The notes beneath the pieces were generated by a model. It was not told the origin of the DNA. It made no database searches and saw nothing but the letters and a program-made list of their open reading frames with translations. DNA of 47,341 nucleotides from Bordetella parapertussis (GTDB lineage: Bacteria > Cyanobacteriota > Cyanobacteriia > PCC-6307 > Cyanobiaceae), in contig CALPMR020000001.1 in the NCBI GenBank assembly GCA_943324725.2, positions 1-47,341 of the forward strand, given 5' to 3'. Position numbers and translations under genes: made by a program. Shown here one piece after another: positions 1 through 9,896 of the stretch; position 1 is the stretch's first letter; every line of letters begins with the position of its first letter.

Positions 1-1
1 G

Positions 2-358
2 CCGGCGGTGGAAAAGCAGATCCCGTTCAACTTCGCTGACGCCAGCCTGGCGGACTGGGCCAACCTGCTGGGATCGGTGCGCGAACCGGATTTTCAGGTC
101 TGCATCAACCTGGCCAGCGGCCGGCAGGTGGATCTGATGCTGTCGATGAGTCACATCGCCACCCGCATCGCCCGGGGAGGGTTTTCAGCCACCGCCAAAG
201 TGACGCCACCCCAGGGGGGCTGGGCCAGCCAGGCACTGGCTGCCTATCTGCAGCCGATCGGGGTGCGGCTGGACGCCGAAGCGAAGGCCGATCAGCGGAG
301 CCCAACCAGGGGAGTGGATCAGTTCGCCAGCGCTCACCAGAGGCCCCGAATCAGCTGA
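2..358 (+). pseudogene. Truncated paralogue of the glycosyltransferase-9-like gene (5' end outside window)
   Basis: The frame is open from the left edge of the window to a TGA at 356-358. From base 8 to about 265 it translates to 86 residues, of which 79 match residues 50-135 of the intact protein encoded at 2251-3093. Homology stops just after the shared PIGV, and the frame then runs about 30 unrelated residues to the stop. The second half of the family, which in GT-B glycosyltransferases carries the nucleotide-sugar donor site, is therefore missing. I infer a partial tandem duplicate that is now a pseudogene. An expressed N-terminal-only protein is possible because the frame is undamaged and substitutions are conservative. 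The true start cannot be seen. Confidence 0.75.
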
Positions 359-683
359 GGCTTGGAAGGCAGGACGGGATCGTAGATACAGGCGGGCTCG
401 CCGAGCTCAACGCCGATCGGTTGGGTAAGCAGGGCTTGGGCCAACAGCAGATCGGTCGATGGGCTGCCAGCAGCCTCGGCGACCGGGGAAGACGCCGCGG
501 CGGCTGCCTTGCAGGGCGAAAGGCTGGGCTCAACGCCAGATCGGTGCTGGCCGCCAAGCCGAGGATTAGCCAAGCAGCAGAACCGGAGCGCAGGGTTGAC
601 AAGGACACCCTGAACCTCGGACGCACGATTGCTGGAAGCAAAAAGAACAGATCGGCCTGAACGACTGACGAGCAGACGCGAAG
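359..683. other. Intergenic stretch without a confident gene
   Basis: No gene is supported here. A minus-strand frame without stops runs from about 680 down to a TGA at 334-336. Its last residues (LGEPACIYDPVLPSKPQ and a few more) look more protein-like than random high-GC frames. Its only usable start is a TTG at 573, so it could be the tail of a decayed gene converging on the truncated glycosyltransferase copy. Confidence 0.35.
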
Positions 684-1133
684 TTACTGCGAACTGGGAT
701 TGGTCCCACCGCCGCCGCCATCACTGCTGAACGCTCCAGCAGCAGCGGCCACGCCCACACCCACCAACACCACAGCTCCCAAAATCAACAGGGGAGAGAT
801 TCCAGCCGCTGCGGCTGGAGCCGCAACCACGGCTCCAGCCGCAGCTCCGGTTGGAGCCACAACGGGTGCTTTATCCGCTTGGGGCACCTGGGCCAGTGCG
901 GTTTTCTGCAGCTGGGCCCGCTCGAGGGCGTCACTGATGGCCGGCATCGTCTTGACGCCATTGCCATTGATGCGGAACAACTGGACGGAGGCGGCTGGCA
1001 GCGCCCGGGCAGGCAAGGTGCCCAGACCCAGAGCCATCAAGACCGGCAGGCCGATCAAAGGACGCAGTCCGAAACGCACCCTGAAGGAGGCACAGGCCCG
1101 GCTCTCATCACTGCGCTGGCTGGAACCGGTCAT
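684..1133 (-). CDS. Small secreted or membrane-anchored protein with glycine-rich tail, unknown function
   Basis: The 149-residue product is not recognised. After a charged N-terminus, a hydrophobic stretch near residues 25-45 (LIGLPVLMALGLGTLPARA) resembles a signal peptide with an AxA-type cleavage site. A middle region follows (VQLFRINGNGV, then an alanine- and proline-rich part). A second hydrophobic segment, LLILGAVVLVGVGVAAAAG, precedes a short Ser/Asp/Gly-rich C-terminus. This order suggests an exported protein held by a C-terminal membrane helix. I chose the ATG at 1133 because GGAA lies about 9 bases upstream. A GTG at 1148 and a GTG at 1079, which would begin directly at the signal peptide, are alternatives. 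It lies between ispD and the truncated glycosyltransferase copy. Confidence 0.6.
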   Translation of the reverse strand: MTGSSQRSDESRACASFRVRFGLRPLIGLPVLMALGLGTLPARALPAASVQLFRINGNGVKTMPAISDALERAQLQKTALAQVPQADKAPVVAPTGAAAGAVVAAPAAAAGISPLLILGAVVLVGVGVAAAAGAFSSDGGGGGTNPSSQ

Positions 1134-1493
1134 CAAAGCGAATTCCACTAAATGTGCTGCAGTATTGCATCACAGCTTCTCAGATAGCAAGCACCTGTGG
1201 CGGGGACCCAGTCAGCGCAGTCCCGGCCCCGTTTCCAGACTGCTGTCCAGTCGATCCATCCCAGTTGGTCCGCCACGACCGGCAAGCCAGCGTTCGGTGG
1301 AGCCAGGTGGATCTCATCACCATCGCACCACTAGAAAGATCCACAACGCCGGATTGACGGCCACCGAGACCTTGCAGGCACTCCAGCACGCGCCGATCTC
1401 TGCCGGCGCCAGCGCGGCTCGATTCGGCCCGGCACCACGTCCCGATCACATCGGGTCTGGAGCCGGGCAGGGGGCCTGGGCACCTCCAGCCCC
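1134..1493. other. Intergenic stretch, nothing recognised
   Basis: This 360-base gap lies downstream of ispD and upstream of the small secreted-protein gene, both on the minus strand. Frames here are rich in Arg, Ser and Pro and look like noise. No tRNA-like fold or strong terminator was seen. It probably holds the promoter of the small-protein gene. Confidence 0.4.
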
Positions 1494-2177
1494 CTACGAA
1501 GCCTTCCCAGCCAGCACCGCTGCGGCGATCGTCAGGTCAAAAGGGGTGGTGAGCTTGATGTTGGCGGGGGAGGCCGGCAACACCCGCACCGGCCAGCCCA
1601 GCCGCTCAAACAGGGCCGCATCATCGGTGACGCTCCAGCCTTCGGCTTCCGCCTGGTCATGGGCCTGCCGCAGCCGCTGCACCGGGAAGCCCTGGGGGGT
1701 CTGGGCGGCCCAGAGCTGGCTGCGATCGGGGGTGCCACTGATCGTGCCGTTCCCATCCACACGTTTGATCGTGTCGGTGACCGGGGTGGCAGCGATCACC
1801 GCCTCGCCTGCCCGTACCGCGGCCACAGCGCATTCGAGCAATTCGACGCTCACCAGGCAGCGAGCCCCGTCGTGGATGAGCACCCCTTCGGCCGCCGCCG
1901 GCAGCGCCGCCAGCCCCCGCCGCACCGACTCCTGACGGGTGTCCCCCCCCACGATCCACTGCACGGGTCGATCCGGTTGAGCCGCGGCCACGATCGCGGC
2001 AATCGGTTCGGCATCCAGCGGCTGGCCGACGATGCCGATCCAGCTGATGGCCCCGCAGCCCAGGACCGCATCCAGGGTCCAGGCCAGCACCGGCCGACCA
2101 GCCACCTCCAGCAACAGCTTGTTGCCGGCGCTGCCCATGCGGCGGCCACTGCCGGCGGCGGCGATCAGCAAATGCAC
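1494..2177 (-). CDS. ispD: 2-C-methyl-D-erythritol 4-phosphate cytidylyltransferase
   Basis: IspD joins CTP and MEP to give CDP-ME, the third step of the plastidic-type isoprenoid pathway that feeds carotenoids, chlorophyll phytol and quinone tails. The 227-residue product starts [14 protein letters not shown], the nucleotide-binding loop of the family. It continues with [17 protein letters not shown], the conserved [10 protein letters not shown] segment, the ATPVTDTIK segment and QTPQGF near the substrate site, and ends with the usual IKLTTPFDL. The GTG at 2177 is preferred: GGAG lies six bases upstream and the protein then begins where the family begins. An ATG at 2243 would add 22 residues and nearly touch the divergent gene at 2251. 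Confidence 0.92.
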   Translation of the reverse strand: MHLLIAAAGSGRRMGSAGNKLLLEVAGRPVLAWTLDAVLGCGAISWIGIVGQPLDAEPIAAIVAAAQPDRPVQWIVGGDTRQESVRRGLAALPAAAEGVLIHDGARCLVSVELLECAVAAVRAGEAVIAATPVTDTIKRVDGNGTISGTPDRSQLWAAQTPQGFPVQRLRQAHDQAEAEGWSVTDDAALFERLGWPVRVLPASPANIKLTTPFDLTIAAAVLAGKAS

Positions 2178-2250
2178 AAGCAGCTCCGGGTCGGGTCGGT
2201 CCAGCAGGACCACGCTCCATACAATCAGGCCGCCCGGTCCCATCGGTTTG

Positions 2251-3093
2251 ATGCGTGCACTGTTCCTGATTCCGGGCGATGCGGTCGACCAGCTCCAAGC
2301 TCTGCCGGCCGTGGCAGCCGTGGCCCAGCAGCTGAACTTCGCCATCCAGGTGGCCTGTGCCCCCGCCGTCGCCGGCGTCTGGAGCCTGCTGCCTGCCGTG
2401 GAGAAGTTGATCCCGTTCAACTTCGCTGACGCCAGCCTGGCGGACTGGGCCAACCTGCTGGGTTGCGTACGGGAGCCCGATTTTCAGGTCAGCATCAACC
2501 TGGCCAATGGCCGGCAGGTGGATCTGATGCTCTCGATGAGCCACATCCCCACCCGCATCGCCCGGGGGGGATTTTCGGCCACCGCCAGAGTGACGCCGCC
2601 CCAGGGGGGCTGGGCCAGCCAGGTCCTGGCCGCCTATCTGCAGCCCATCGGCGTGAAACTCGAGACTGAAAGCTTCCGCCTCAGCCTGGCCAGGCCCCAG
2701 CTGGATCAGGCCAACGCCTCCCTGCCCGCCGGCGACGGGCCGATGCTGCTGCTGGCACCGGCCAACGTGCCTGGCGACTGGCCCGGCGAGCGCTGGCAAG
2801 ACCTGCCGAACCGGATCCGCACCAACCTGCCCGCCTTGCGCTGCCTGCAGGTTGGGCCGGCCGATGCGGCCCACATCCTGCAGCGGGCCGCGCTCGTGGC
2901 CGCCAGCGATGTGGTGCTGGCCAGTGATCCCCTCAGCGAGGAACTGGCCCTGCTCTGCGGCGTGCCGATGGTGGCCCTCGGCCGCGATCACGACAGCCTG
3001 CCGCAGCGGCCGGGAGTAAAAGGACTGACAGCCGCCGCCGGCCTGGATGCTCTCTCCCCTGACGACGTGCTCGCTGCCCTGGGACTGGTCTGA
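2251..3093 (+). CDS. Glycosyltransferase family 9-like (heptosyltransferase-like) protein
   Basis: The 280-residue protein starts [20 protein letters not shown], like the N-terminal Rossmann half of ADP-heptose:LPS heptosyltransferases and other GT9 enzymes, which use such a motif with an asp/gly pair to bind acceptor. The C-terminal half has [21 protein letters not shown], a CLQVGPADA strand and a closing [26 protein letters not shown]. The last element is the GT9 signature region where the donor nucleotide-sugar binds. It is short for the family (typically 320-350 residues), so the activity is uncertain. A role in cell-surface glycan synthesis is an inference. The ATG at 2251 faces ispD across about 70 bases. 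A half-length paralogue lies at the left edge of the window. Confidence 0.75.
   Translation: MRALFLIPGDAVDQLQALPAVAAVAQQLNFAIQVACAPAVAGVWSLLPAVEKLIPFNFADASLADWANLLGCVREPDFQVSINLANGRQVDLMLSMSHIPTRIARGGFSATARVTPPQGGWASQVLAAYLQPIGVKLETESFRLSLARPQLDQANASLPAGDGPMLLLAPANVPGDWPGERWQDLPNRIRTNLPALRCLQVGPADAAHILQRAALVAASDVVLASDPLSEELALLCGVPMVALGRDHDSLPQRPGVKGLTAAAGLDALSPDDVLAALGLV
2398..2655 (+). repeat. Segment duplicated at 8-265
   Basis: This part of the glycosyltransferase-like gene is present again at 8-265 in the same orientation and frame without gaps. Most differences are at third codon positions. The protein copies match at 79 of 86 residues. The direct repeats flank ispD and the small secreted-protein gene and could recombine to delete them. 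Confidence 0.85.
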
Positions 3094-3114
3094 CCCCCTG
3101 CCGGCGCCTGGACC

Positions 3115-4239
3115 ATGAAGTCCCGCCGCCCCTGGTTCCGCCGGTCGCCCCCCACCTCCCGCTCCAAGCAGCCCTGGTTACTGCCGCTGCTGGCGCTGAC
3201 TCTGGTGATCAATGCCAGCGCCATCGGCTACCGCATCACCGAAGGCTGGGACTGGGGTGACTGCTACTGGATGGTGGCGATCACCATTCCCACGATCGGC
3301 TACGGCGAGGTCGAACCGCTCAGTGCCGCCGGCCGGGTGGTCACGGTGTTTTCGATCATTGGCGGTGTGGTGGTGGTGCAGTTGACCATCCGCAGCCTCG
3401 TGACCCTCTCGGAGGCGGGCTACTTCCGCAAACTGCGCCAACGTCGCTTCATCGACTGGGTACAAACCATGCAAGACCACGTGATCCTCTGCGGCTACGG
3501 CCGCATCGGCCGCGAAATCGCCGCCCAACTGGGCCAGGAAGGCATTTCGCTGCTGGTCGTCGAGCTGGATCCGGACCGGCGCGATGCCGCCGAGGAAAAG
3601 GGCCTGCCAGTGCTGCTCGCCGACGCGACTCTCGATGAAACCTTGCTGGAGGCCGGCGTCCTGCGCTGCCGCAGCCTGGTGGCGGCCCTCCCCAACGACG
3701 CCGCCAACCTCTATGTGGTGCTCAGCGCCCGGGCCATGGCCCCCAAGCTGCGGCTGATCGCCCGCTCCGACAGTGAAGAAGCCGAACGCAAACTGCTGCA
3801 GGCCGGCGCCGACCGGGTGATCAGCCCCTATGTGGCCGGTGGCCGCACGATGGCCGCCACCGCCCTGCGACCGCTCTCGGTGGATTTCATGGATCTGCTG
3901 GCCGGCTCCGACTGTGAGGTCGAGGAGTTCCAGCTCAGCGATGAGCCCGCCATGCTCGGCGAATTGCTGGGCCGGACCTTGCAGGATCTGCATCTGCGCC
4001 GCCGCACCGGCGCCCTGGTGCTGGCGGTGCGCAATCCGGAGCCGAGCATCAGCAATCCCTATGCCTATCGCGGCAGCACCTATGCCAGGGGAGGGCCTCA
4101 ACTGATCGCCAATCCTGGCGGCGACGTCCAGGTGATCCCTGGCCAACTGATGGTGGTCCTGGGCAGCAAGGAGCAGCTCGCCCGCTTCCGGACCCTGCTC
4201 GGGGCAGCGGTGGTGGAGGAAAGCCCGATGACCGCCTGA
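3115..4239 (+). CDS. Two-helix potassium channel with RCK (TrkA-N/TrkA-C) domains
   Basis: This 374-residue protein has the MthK-like layout of a prokaryotic K+ channel. A first membrane helix (about residues 20-38) is followed by a pore loop with selectivity filter TIGYGE at residues 60-65 and a second helix at about 74-95. GYGRIG at 127-132 starts an RCK Rossmann domain with the acidic VVELDPD strand end that binds nucleotide or ions. A TrkA-C-like domain fills the end (around residues 260-370). The filter ends in Glu rather than the usual Asp, which some channels share. It starts 21 bases after the glycosyltransferase gene, so the two may be co-transcribed. Its likely role is K+ flux and membrane potential control. 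Confidence 0.85.
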   Translation: MKSRRPWFRRSPPTSRSKQPWLLPLLALTLVINASAIGYRITEGWDWGDCYWMVAITIPTIGYGEVEPLSAAGRVVTVFSIIGGVVVVQLTIRSLVTLSEAGYFRKLRQRRFIDWVQTMQDHVILCGYGRIGREIAAQLGQEGISLLVVELDPDRRDAAEEKGLPVLLADATLDETLLEAGVLRCRSLVAALPNDAANLYVVLSARAMAPKLRLIARSDSEEAERKLLQAGADRVISPYVAGGRTMAATALRPLSVDFMDLLAGSDCEVEEFQLSDEPAMLGELLGRTLQDLHLRRRTGALVLAVRNPEPSISNPYAYRGSTYARGGPQLIANPGGDVQVIPGQLMVVLGSKEQLARFRTLLGAAVVEESPMTA

Positions 4240-4280
4240 GGGCGAGGCCATACGATCGCCGGCGCAGCTGTCCCCATCCC

Positions 4281-5063
4281 ATGCCCAGCGCCACCCCTGG
4301 CTCCGATCAGGCCACCGCCGGCGCCGCCGGCGGCGCACCGGTTGCCCTCGTGACCGGCGCCAGCCGGGGCATTGGCCGCGCCATCGCCGAGAACCTTGCG
4401 GCATCGGGCTTCATCGTGGTGGTGAACTACGCCAGTTCCACCGCAGCGGCCGCTGAGGTGGTGGCAGCGATTGAAGCCGCCGGCGGCAAGGCCTGGAGCC
4501 ACCAGGCCAATGTCGGCGATGAACAGCAGGTGGAGGGCCTGTTCAAGGCGGTGCAGGAGCGGCAGGGGCGCCTCGATGTGCTGGTCAACAACGCCGGCAT
4601 CACCCGCGACGGCCTGGTGCTGCGCATGAAGACCGCCGACTGGCAGAGCGTCATCGACCTCAATCTCACCGGAGTCTTCCTCTGCACCAGGGCCGCCAGC
4701 AAGCTGATGCTCAAGGCCCGCCGCGGCCGCATCATCAACATCACGTCAGTGGTGGCCCTGATGGGCAATGCCGGCCAGGCCAATTACAGCGCCGCCAAGG
4801 CAGGCCTGCTGGGGCTCACCCGCAGCAATGCCGCCGAGTTCGCCCCCCGCGGCGTCACGGTCAATGCCGTGGCCCCGGGCTTCATCGCCAGCGACATGAC
4901 CGAGAAACTCGACAGGGAGGCGATCCTCAAGATGATTCCCCTCAATCGCCTCGGCAGCCCGGCCGAGGTGGCCGGTGCAGTGCGCTTCCTGGCCGCCGAT
5001 CCCGCTGCCGCCTACATCACCGGCCAGGTGCTGCAGGTGGATGGCGGCATGGTGATGCGCTGA
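4281..5063 (+). CDS. fabG: 3-oxoacyl-[acyl-carrier-protein] reductase
   Basis: FabG uses NADPH to reduce 3-ketoacyl-ACP in the fatty acid elongation cycle. The 260-residue short-chain dehydrogenase has the cofactor motif TGASRGIG (residues 25-32), NNAG at 103-106, and the catalytic set N128, S156, Y169 and K173 (in INITSV and NYSAAKAG). The end, ITGQVLQVDGGMVM, is typical of FabG. An extra alanine- and glycine-rich N-terminus of about 19 residues precedes VALVTGAS, so a shorter form is possible, but the ATG at 4281 is the clear first start. It follows the channel gene on the same strand by 41 bases. Confidence 0.93.
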   Translation: MPSATPGSDQATAGAAGGAPVALVTGASRGIGRAIAENLAASGFIVVVNYASSTAAAAEVVAAIEAAGGKAWSHQANVGDEQQVEGLFKAVQERQGRLDVLVNNAGITRDGLVLRMKTADWQSVIDLNLTGVFLCTRAASKLMLKARRGRIINITSVVALMGNAGQANYSAAKAGLLGLTRSNAAEFAPRGVTVNAVAPGFIASDMTEKLDREAILKMIPLNRLGSPAEVAGAVRFLAADPAAAYITGQVLQVDGGMVMR

Positions 5064-5093
5064 ACAGCGAAGGCAACGGCAGCAGCAGCAGCC

Positions 5094-5351
5094 TCAGGAC
5101 TGTTCCGCGACCAGGGGCTGGCCGAGATCTTCCCGTAGGCGCCTGATCCTCTGCAGCAGGCGCAGCCGGCGGCTGCGGGCAGTGATCGTCAGAAACAGCC
5201 GCACCGGCACGTACACCAGAGCCATCAGCAGACCAAGGGCCGCAATCAACAGAAACACCATGCCGTTGGCCGTGGTTGCCGGGCCCAGGCCGGCTTCTGC
5301 CGCCGCACTGGCAACGGCCGTGTCGATTGTCTGCTGCAGCAGGTCATCCAT
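5094..5351 (-). CDS. Small membrane protein, unknown function
   Basis: The 85-residue product has an acidic amphipathic N-terminus (MDDLLQQTIDTAVASAAAEA), one strong membrane segment (GMVFLLIAALGLLMALVYVPVRL) and a basic C-terminal tail rich in Arg (SRRLRLLQRIRRLREDL). The positive tail suggests it stays on the cytoplasmic side. It is encoded opposite to both neighbours, converging with fabG and divergent from groEL, with a 142-base shared upstream region. I do not recognise a named family. The composition and good start argue that it is a real gene. Confidence 0.65.
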   Translation of the reverse strand: MDDLLQQTIDTAVASAAAEAGLGPATTANGMVFLLIAALGLLMALVYVPVRLFLTITARSRRLRLLQRIRRLREDLGQPLVAEQS

Positions 5352-5469
5352 GATCTGGACGTTATCGAGGCGACCGCTGCGATGCAGGCTGGCGACCCTC
5401 CCCGGGCCATTCGGCTTTCCCCACCGCAGGCTCGCTGACCCCTGAGGCGCCCATGTGGGACGCTGCTAG

Positions 5470-7161
<1,692 letters not shown>

Positions 7162-7187
7162 GCCCCTGCGGCCCACCCAGCCGCGTC

Positions 7188-7394
7188 TCAGAGATCCCTC
7201 AGCAGTCGCGCATGCAGGCGACAGACGCTGAGGGCTTTCTGTGGCGGGTCGCTGCAGAGCTTGCCCAGTTCCCGGTTGAGGGCCTGCATCTGGACCAGGT
7301 GAAGCGTGCTCATCGGCAAGCCGAACAGCACGCTGCCGAACAGGGCAACGCCACCGCAGGTCACGGAGCAGGACAGAGGAACCAGGAATCGCAT
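7188..7394 (-). CDS. Possible small exported protein, unknown function
   Basis: A 68-residue frame starts with a hydrophobic, signal-like segment (MRFLVPLSCSVTCGGVALFG and on) and continues with a helical, charged part (LVQMQALNRELGKLCSD, then LSVCRLHARLL). GGAAGG lies five bases before the ATG, which supports translation. The two Cys in the C-terminal half (LCSD and VCRLH) could form a disulfide if it is exported. It converges with groEL, with 26 bases between the stops. No family was recognised and the frame is short, so it could be spurious. Confidence 0.5.
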   Translation of the reverse strand: MRFLVPLSCSVTCGGVALFGSVLFGLPMSTLHLVQMQALNRELGKLCSDPPQKALSVCRLHARLLRDL

Positions 7395-7755
7395 GACAAC
7401 CTTCCCAGCCGTGGACGGTCAAGGTTGTGTCCGTCCACGCTGGCCAATGACGCCATTCCCATGGTGCCCAGGCTGGCTGCCGTCGAGAACGCTGCGATAC
7501 AAATCCTTGGCTTTGGAGCCCACTGCCGCTGCCATCGCTATCGACGGCCCTGGTGAAGCCCAAGCGCGCTGCTGGGCAGCCAGCACCAAGCCGCTGAAAG
7601 CCTGGAGGATCCCGCCGGCAGGCATCAGGATCGCGGCTGGGGCTCGGCCCTCGGGGTTCGGAGGGTTGCCGTCATGACGCCGCCGTCAGGCCAGGTCTTG
7701 GCCTGCACTTGCCGCTCCGGCGATAGGCACGCCGACAACGCAGCGCACCAGGCTC
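7395..7755. other. Intergenic stretch downstream of nanE
   Basis: No convincing gene. A 68-residue minus-strand frame at 7419-7625 has no family resemblance and no good start context. No strong hairpin with a T-run was seen for the end of the nanE operon. Confidence 0.35.
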
Positions 7756-8478
7756 TCAGCGGCTGCGGGCCGCAGCGGCCATCGCCCGCGCATAGGCCGC
7801 CACCTGGAGATCCACGCCGGTGATCGCCGTACCCACCACCACGGCATCAGCACCGGCCCCGAGGGCCCGGCTGGCCTGCTCCGCCGAGCCAAGGCCACCC
7901 TCACAGATCAACAGGGTTGCAGCGGGCAGCTGGGAGCGCAGTGGCCCCAGCAGATCCCAGGCCGGCGGTCTGAGGCCGGCGCTGGCCTCGGTGTAGCCGT
8001 AGAGGGTGGTGCCCACCCAGGCGCAGCCCAGCTCAGCGGCCCGTAGCCCGTTGGCGAGGCTGTCGATATCGGCCATCAATGGCGCCCCCAGTTCGGCCGC
8101 GGAGCGCGCGACCAGCTCCTCCAGCCGCTGGCCAGCGGGGCGATACCGCTCAGTCGCATCGATCGCCACCACGTCGGCACCAGCGGCCCACACCGCCTCA
8201 ATCTCCGGCCAGCCCGGGGTGATGTACACGGGGCTATCGGCAAAACTGCGCTTCCACAGACCGATGATCAGAGCCTCGGGGCAGCGGCGCCGCACCGCTC
8301 CGATGTGCTCGGGGCTCTCCAGCCGAACCCCCACCGCCCCATTGGCCAGGCTGGCCTCGGCCATGGCGGTGATGACGGCTGGATCGCGCAGCGGTGAGCC
8401 CTCAGGAGCCTGAACCGAGACGATCAGACCACCGGCCAGGGCGGCACGGCCCAGACGGTCAGGAAGGGAGAAGGTCAT
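7756..8478 (-). CDS. nanE: N-acetylmannosamine-6-phosphate 2-epimerase
   Basis: NanE interconverts ManNAc-6-P and GlcNAc-6-P and is a TIM-barrel enzyme. The 240-residue product shows the family order: GGLIVSVQAPEGSPL, NGAVGVRLES, IIGLWKR, the Thr/Pro segment YITP, VVAIDATERYRP with the catalytic-region Asp and Arg, LMADIDSLANG, WVGTTLYGYT, the phosphate-binding LICEGGL and VVVGTAIT. No sialic acid lyase, kinase or transporter gene is adjacent. In this setting it may recycle amino sugars from the cell envelope rather than degrade sialic acid; that is inference. It is the last gene of a minus-strand run, 11 bases after the unknown 466-residue protein. Confidence 0.9.
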   Translation of the reverse strand: MTFSLPDRLGRAALAGGLIVSVQAPEGSPLRDPAVITAMAEASLANGAVGVRLESPEHIGAVRRRCPEALIIGLWKRSFADSPVYITPGWPEIEAVWAAGADVVAIDATERYRPAGQRLEELVARSAAELGAPLMADIDSLANGLRAAELGCAWVGTTLYGYTEASAGLRPPAWDLLGPLRSQLPAATLLICEGGLGSAEQASRALGAGADAVVVGTAITGVDLQVAAYARAMAAAARSR

Positions 8479-8489
8479 CGGGACTGGAC

Positions 8490-9890
8490 TCAGGAGGCAC
8501 GGGGCAGATCATCATCAGCCGCCAGCCAGGCGCGCAGGTCAGACAGGGCCTGGGGGGCTGGTGCCGGACGGGTTTCGCCCTGGCGGCGCCCGAGCAAGCG
8601 CTGACGCAGCTGCTGGGTGGTCGACAACCGGGCCTGCGGTTCGGCAGCCGTAGGGTTCGGTGACCCGGTATCGCCGGCGAAGCTCGGCCCAAACGCCGCC
8701 ACCGGAGCCTGATGCAGGGGCAGTGGTGCAACCGATTCGCTCGCCAACCCGTCATCCGGCTGTGCCAGCGACCAGGGAGCCGCAAGGGACTCGGCCCCGC
8801 TGGCGGCGGCCAGAGTTGCGCTGGCTCCCGTTGTTTCGGCGCTTGAGGTCGCTGGCTCAGCCTGTTCCAGCGAAGCCTGAGGCTGGGATCCAGCGACTGG
8901 ATTCGGCCCCTGCAGGCTGGAAACCGCCTCCTCCACGCAATCGCGAACCATCGTCTTCACCCGTGACAGGGAAAAGCGGCTGCGCAGGCGATCGCCAAGT
9001 CCGGCGATGCGACCTTCGGCCCGGCCCCAGAAACCAGCGGCCTGGCCAGACACACCACCGGCGCCCTCCGACTCCGCTGCCAGCTCCTGGCCATCCTGAG
9101 AGCGATCGCTGCTGTCGAGGAGATGGCTTGGTGATTCATCCACCAGCAGCGCCTGATCCAGTGGTCGAGGGATCACGAAGGAGAAGGGACGTTGGGGCTG
9201 CAGTTCCGCTGCAGGATCCAGAGAGGGATCGCCGATCAGCTCCACTGGAGGTTCTGGATGATCGGCGAAGGGTTGTTCAGCCAACTCCGTCGACTGGCGA
9301 TAACCGGGAAACTCGGCGGCCAGGGCCGCAAAGGCCGCATCCACGGCCGCCTCGGCACGCAGGTCCAGCTCATGACTGACCACCAGCTGCTGGGGCAGCG
9401 TCTCCGGCTCCAACCCCTGGGGCTGGGCCGACGTGACGATCTCGCCGCCCTGATCAGACTCAGCGAAGGCCGCAGCCGAGGCCACTGCCCCAGCGGAACC
9501 AGCGGCAACTGGATCCATCGTCATGGCAGGTCCAACCGCACCAGCCCTGACTGTCAGCTCCGCCGTCCCTGAGGCGAACGAGCTCACCTCCTCGGCCAGT
9601 CGGTTGGAATCACTGGAGGCCTGCTCCTGGGGAGACTGGAACGCCGCAGCCGCGAACGGCTCGGCCAGCAGCAGCTGGTCCAGCCAGATCCAGCCCCGCT
9701 GCTCTGGCTCCAGGACCAGGCTGCGGCGGCGCAATTGATCCAGGGCGCCGACGCCCCGCCGATGAACCAGCTGCTGCAGAAGTCGCAGGCAGATGGGTGC
9801 ATCGCGACGGCCCAGAGCCTTCAGAAACTCGGCTTCAGGATCGGGTCGCGCTGGCAGGGACGGGGCGGAACCAGGAAGGGGCTGGGGCAC
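8490..9890 (-). CDS. Large low-complexity protein, unknown function
   Basis: The 466-residue product is rich in Ala, Ser, Gln, Glu and Pro and has no catalytic motif that I recognise. Residues about 20-90 look folded and basic (AEFLKALGRRDAPICLRLLQ, RRGVGALDQLRRRSLVLEPE, GWIWLDQLLLA). The middle is disordered. A helical basic part (FWGRAEGRIAGLGDRLRSRF, VKTMVRDCVEEAVSSLQ) follows, then another disordered stretch and a short end with LRAWLAADDDLPRAS. It starts with GTG at 9890, six bases after the ABC permease stop, and ends 11 bases before nanE, so it belongs to the ctaA-to-nanE run. The terminal folded segments separated by disordered linkers suggest a scaffold or adaptor, but this is a guess. 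Confidence 0.7.
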   Translation of the reverse strand: MPQPLPGSAPSLPARPDPEAEFLKALGRRDAPICLRLLQQLVHRRGVGALDQLRRRSLVLEPEQRGWIWLDQLLLAEPFAAAAFQSPQEQASSDSNRLAEEVSSFASGTAELTVRAGAVGPAMTMDPVAAGSAGAVASAAAFAESDQGGEIVTSAQPQGLEPETLPQQLVVSHELDLRAEAAVDAAFAALAAEFPGYRQSTELAEQPFADHPEPPVELIGDPSLDPAAELQPQRPFSFVIPRPLDQALLVDESPSHLLDSSDRSQDGQELAAESEGAGGVSGQAAGFWGRAEGRIAGLGDRLRSRFSLSRVKTMVRDCVEEAVSSLQGPNPVAGSQPQASLEQAEPATSSAETTGASATLAAASGAESLAAPWSLAQPDDGLASESVAPLPLHQAPVAAFGPSFAGDTGSPNPTAAEPQARLSTTQQLRQRLLGRRQGETRPAPAPQALSDLRAWLAADDDLPRAS

Positions 9891-9896
9891 GGTGAC

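Noticed and set aside
700..1935. A 411-codon plus-strand open frame
   Set aside because: It runs antisense across the small secreted-protein gene and ispD. Its product is a Ser/Ala/Arg/Pro-rich sequence with no family pattern.
7419..7625. A 68-codon minus-strand frame after nanE
   Set aside because: It has no family resemblance, no clear ribosome site and a composition like other shadow frames, so it was not called a gene.
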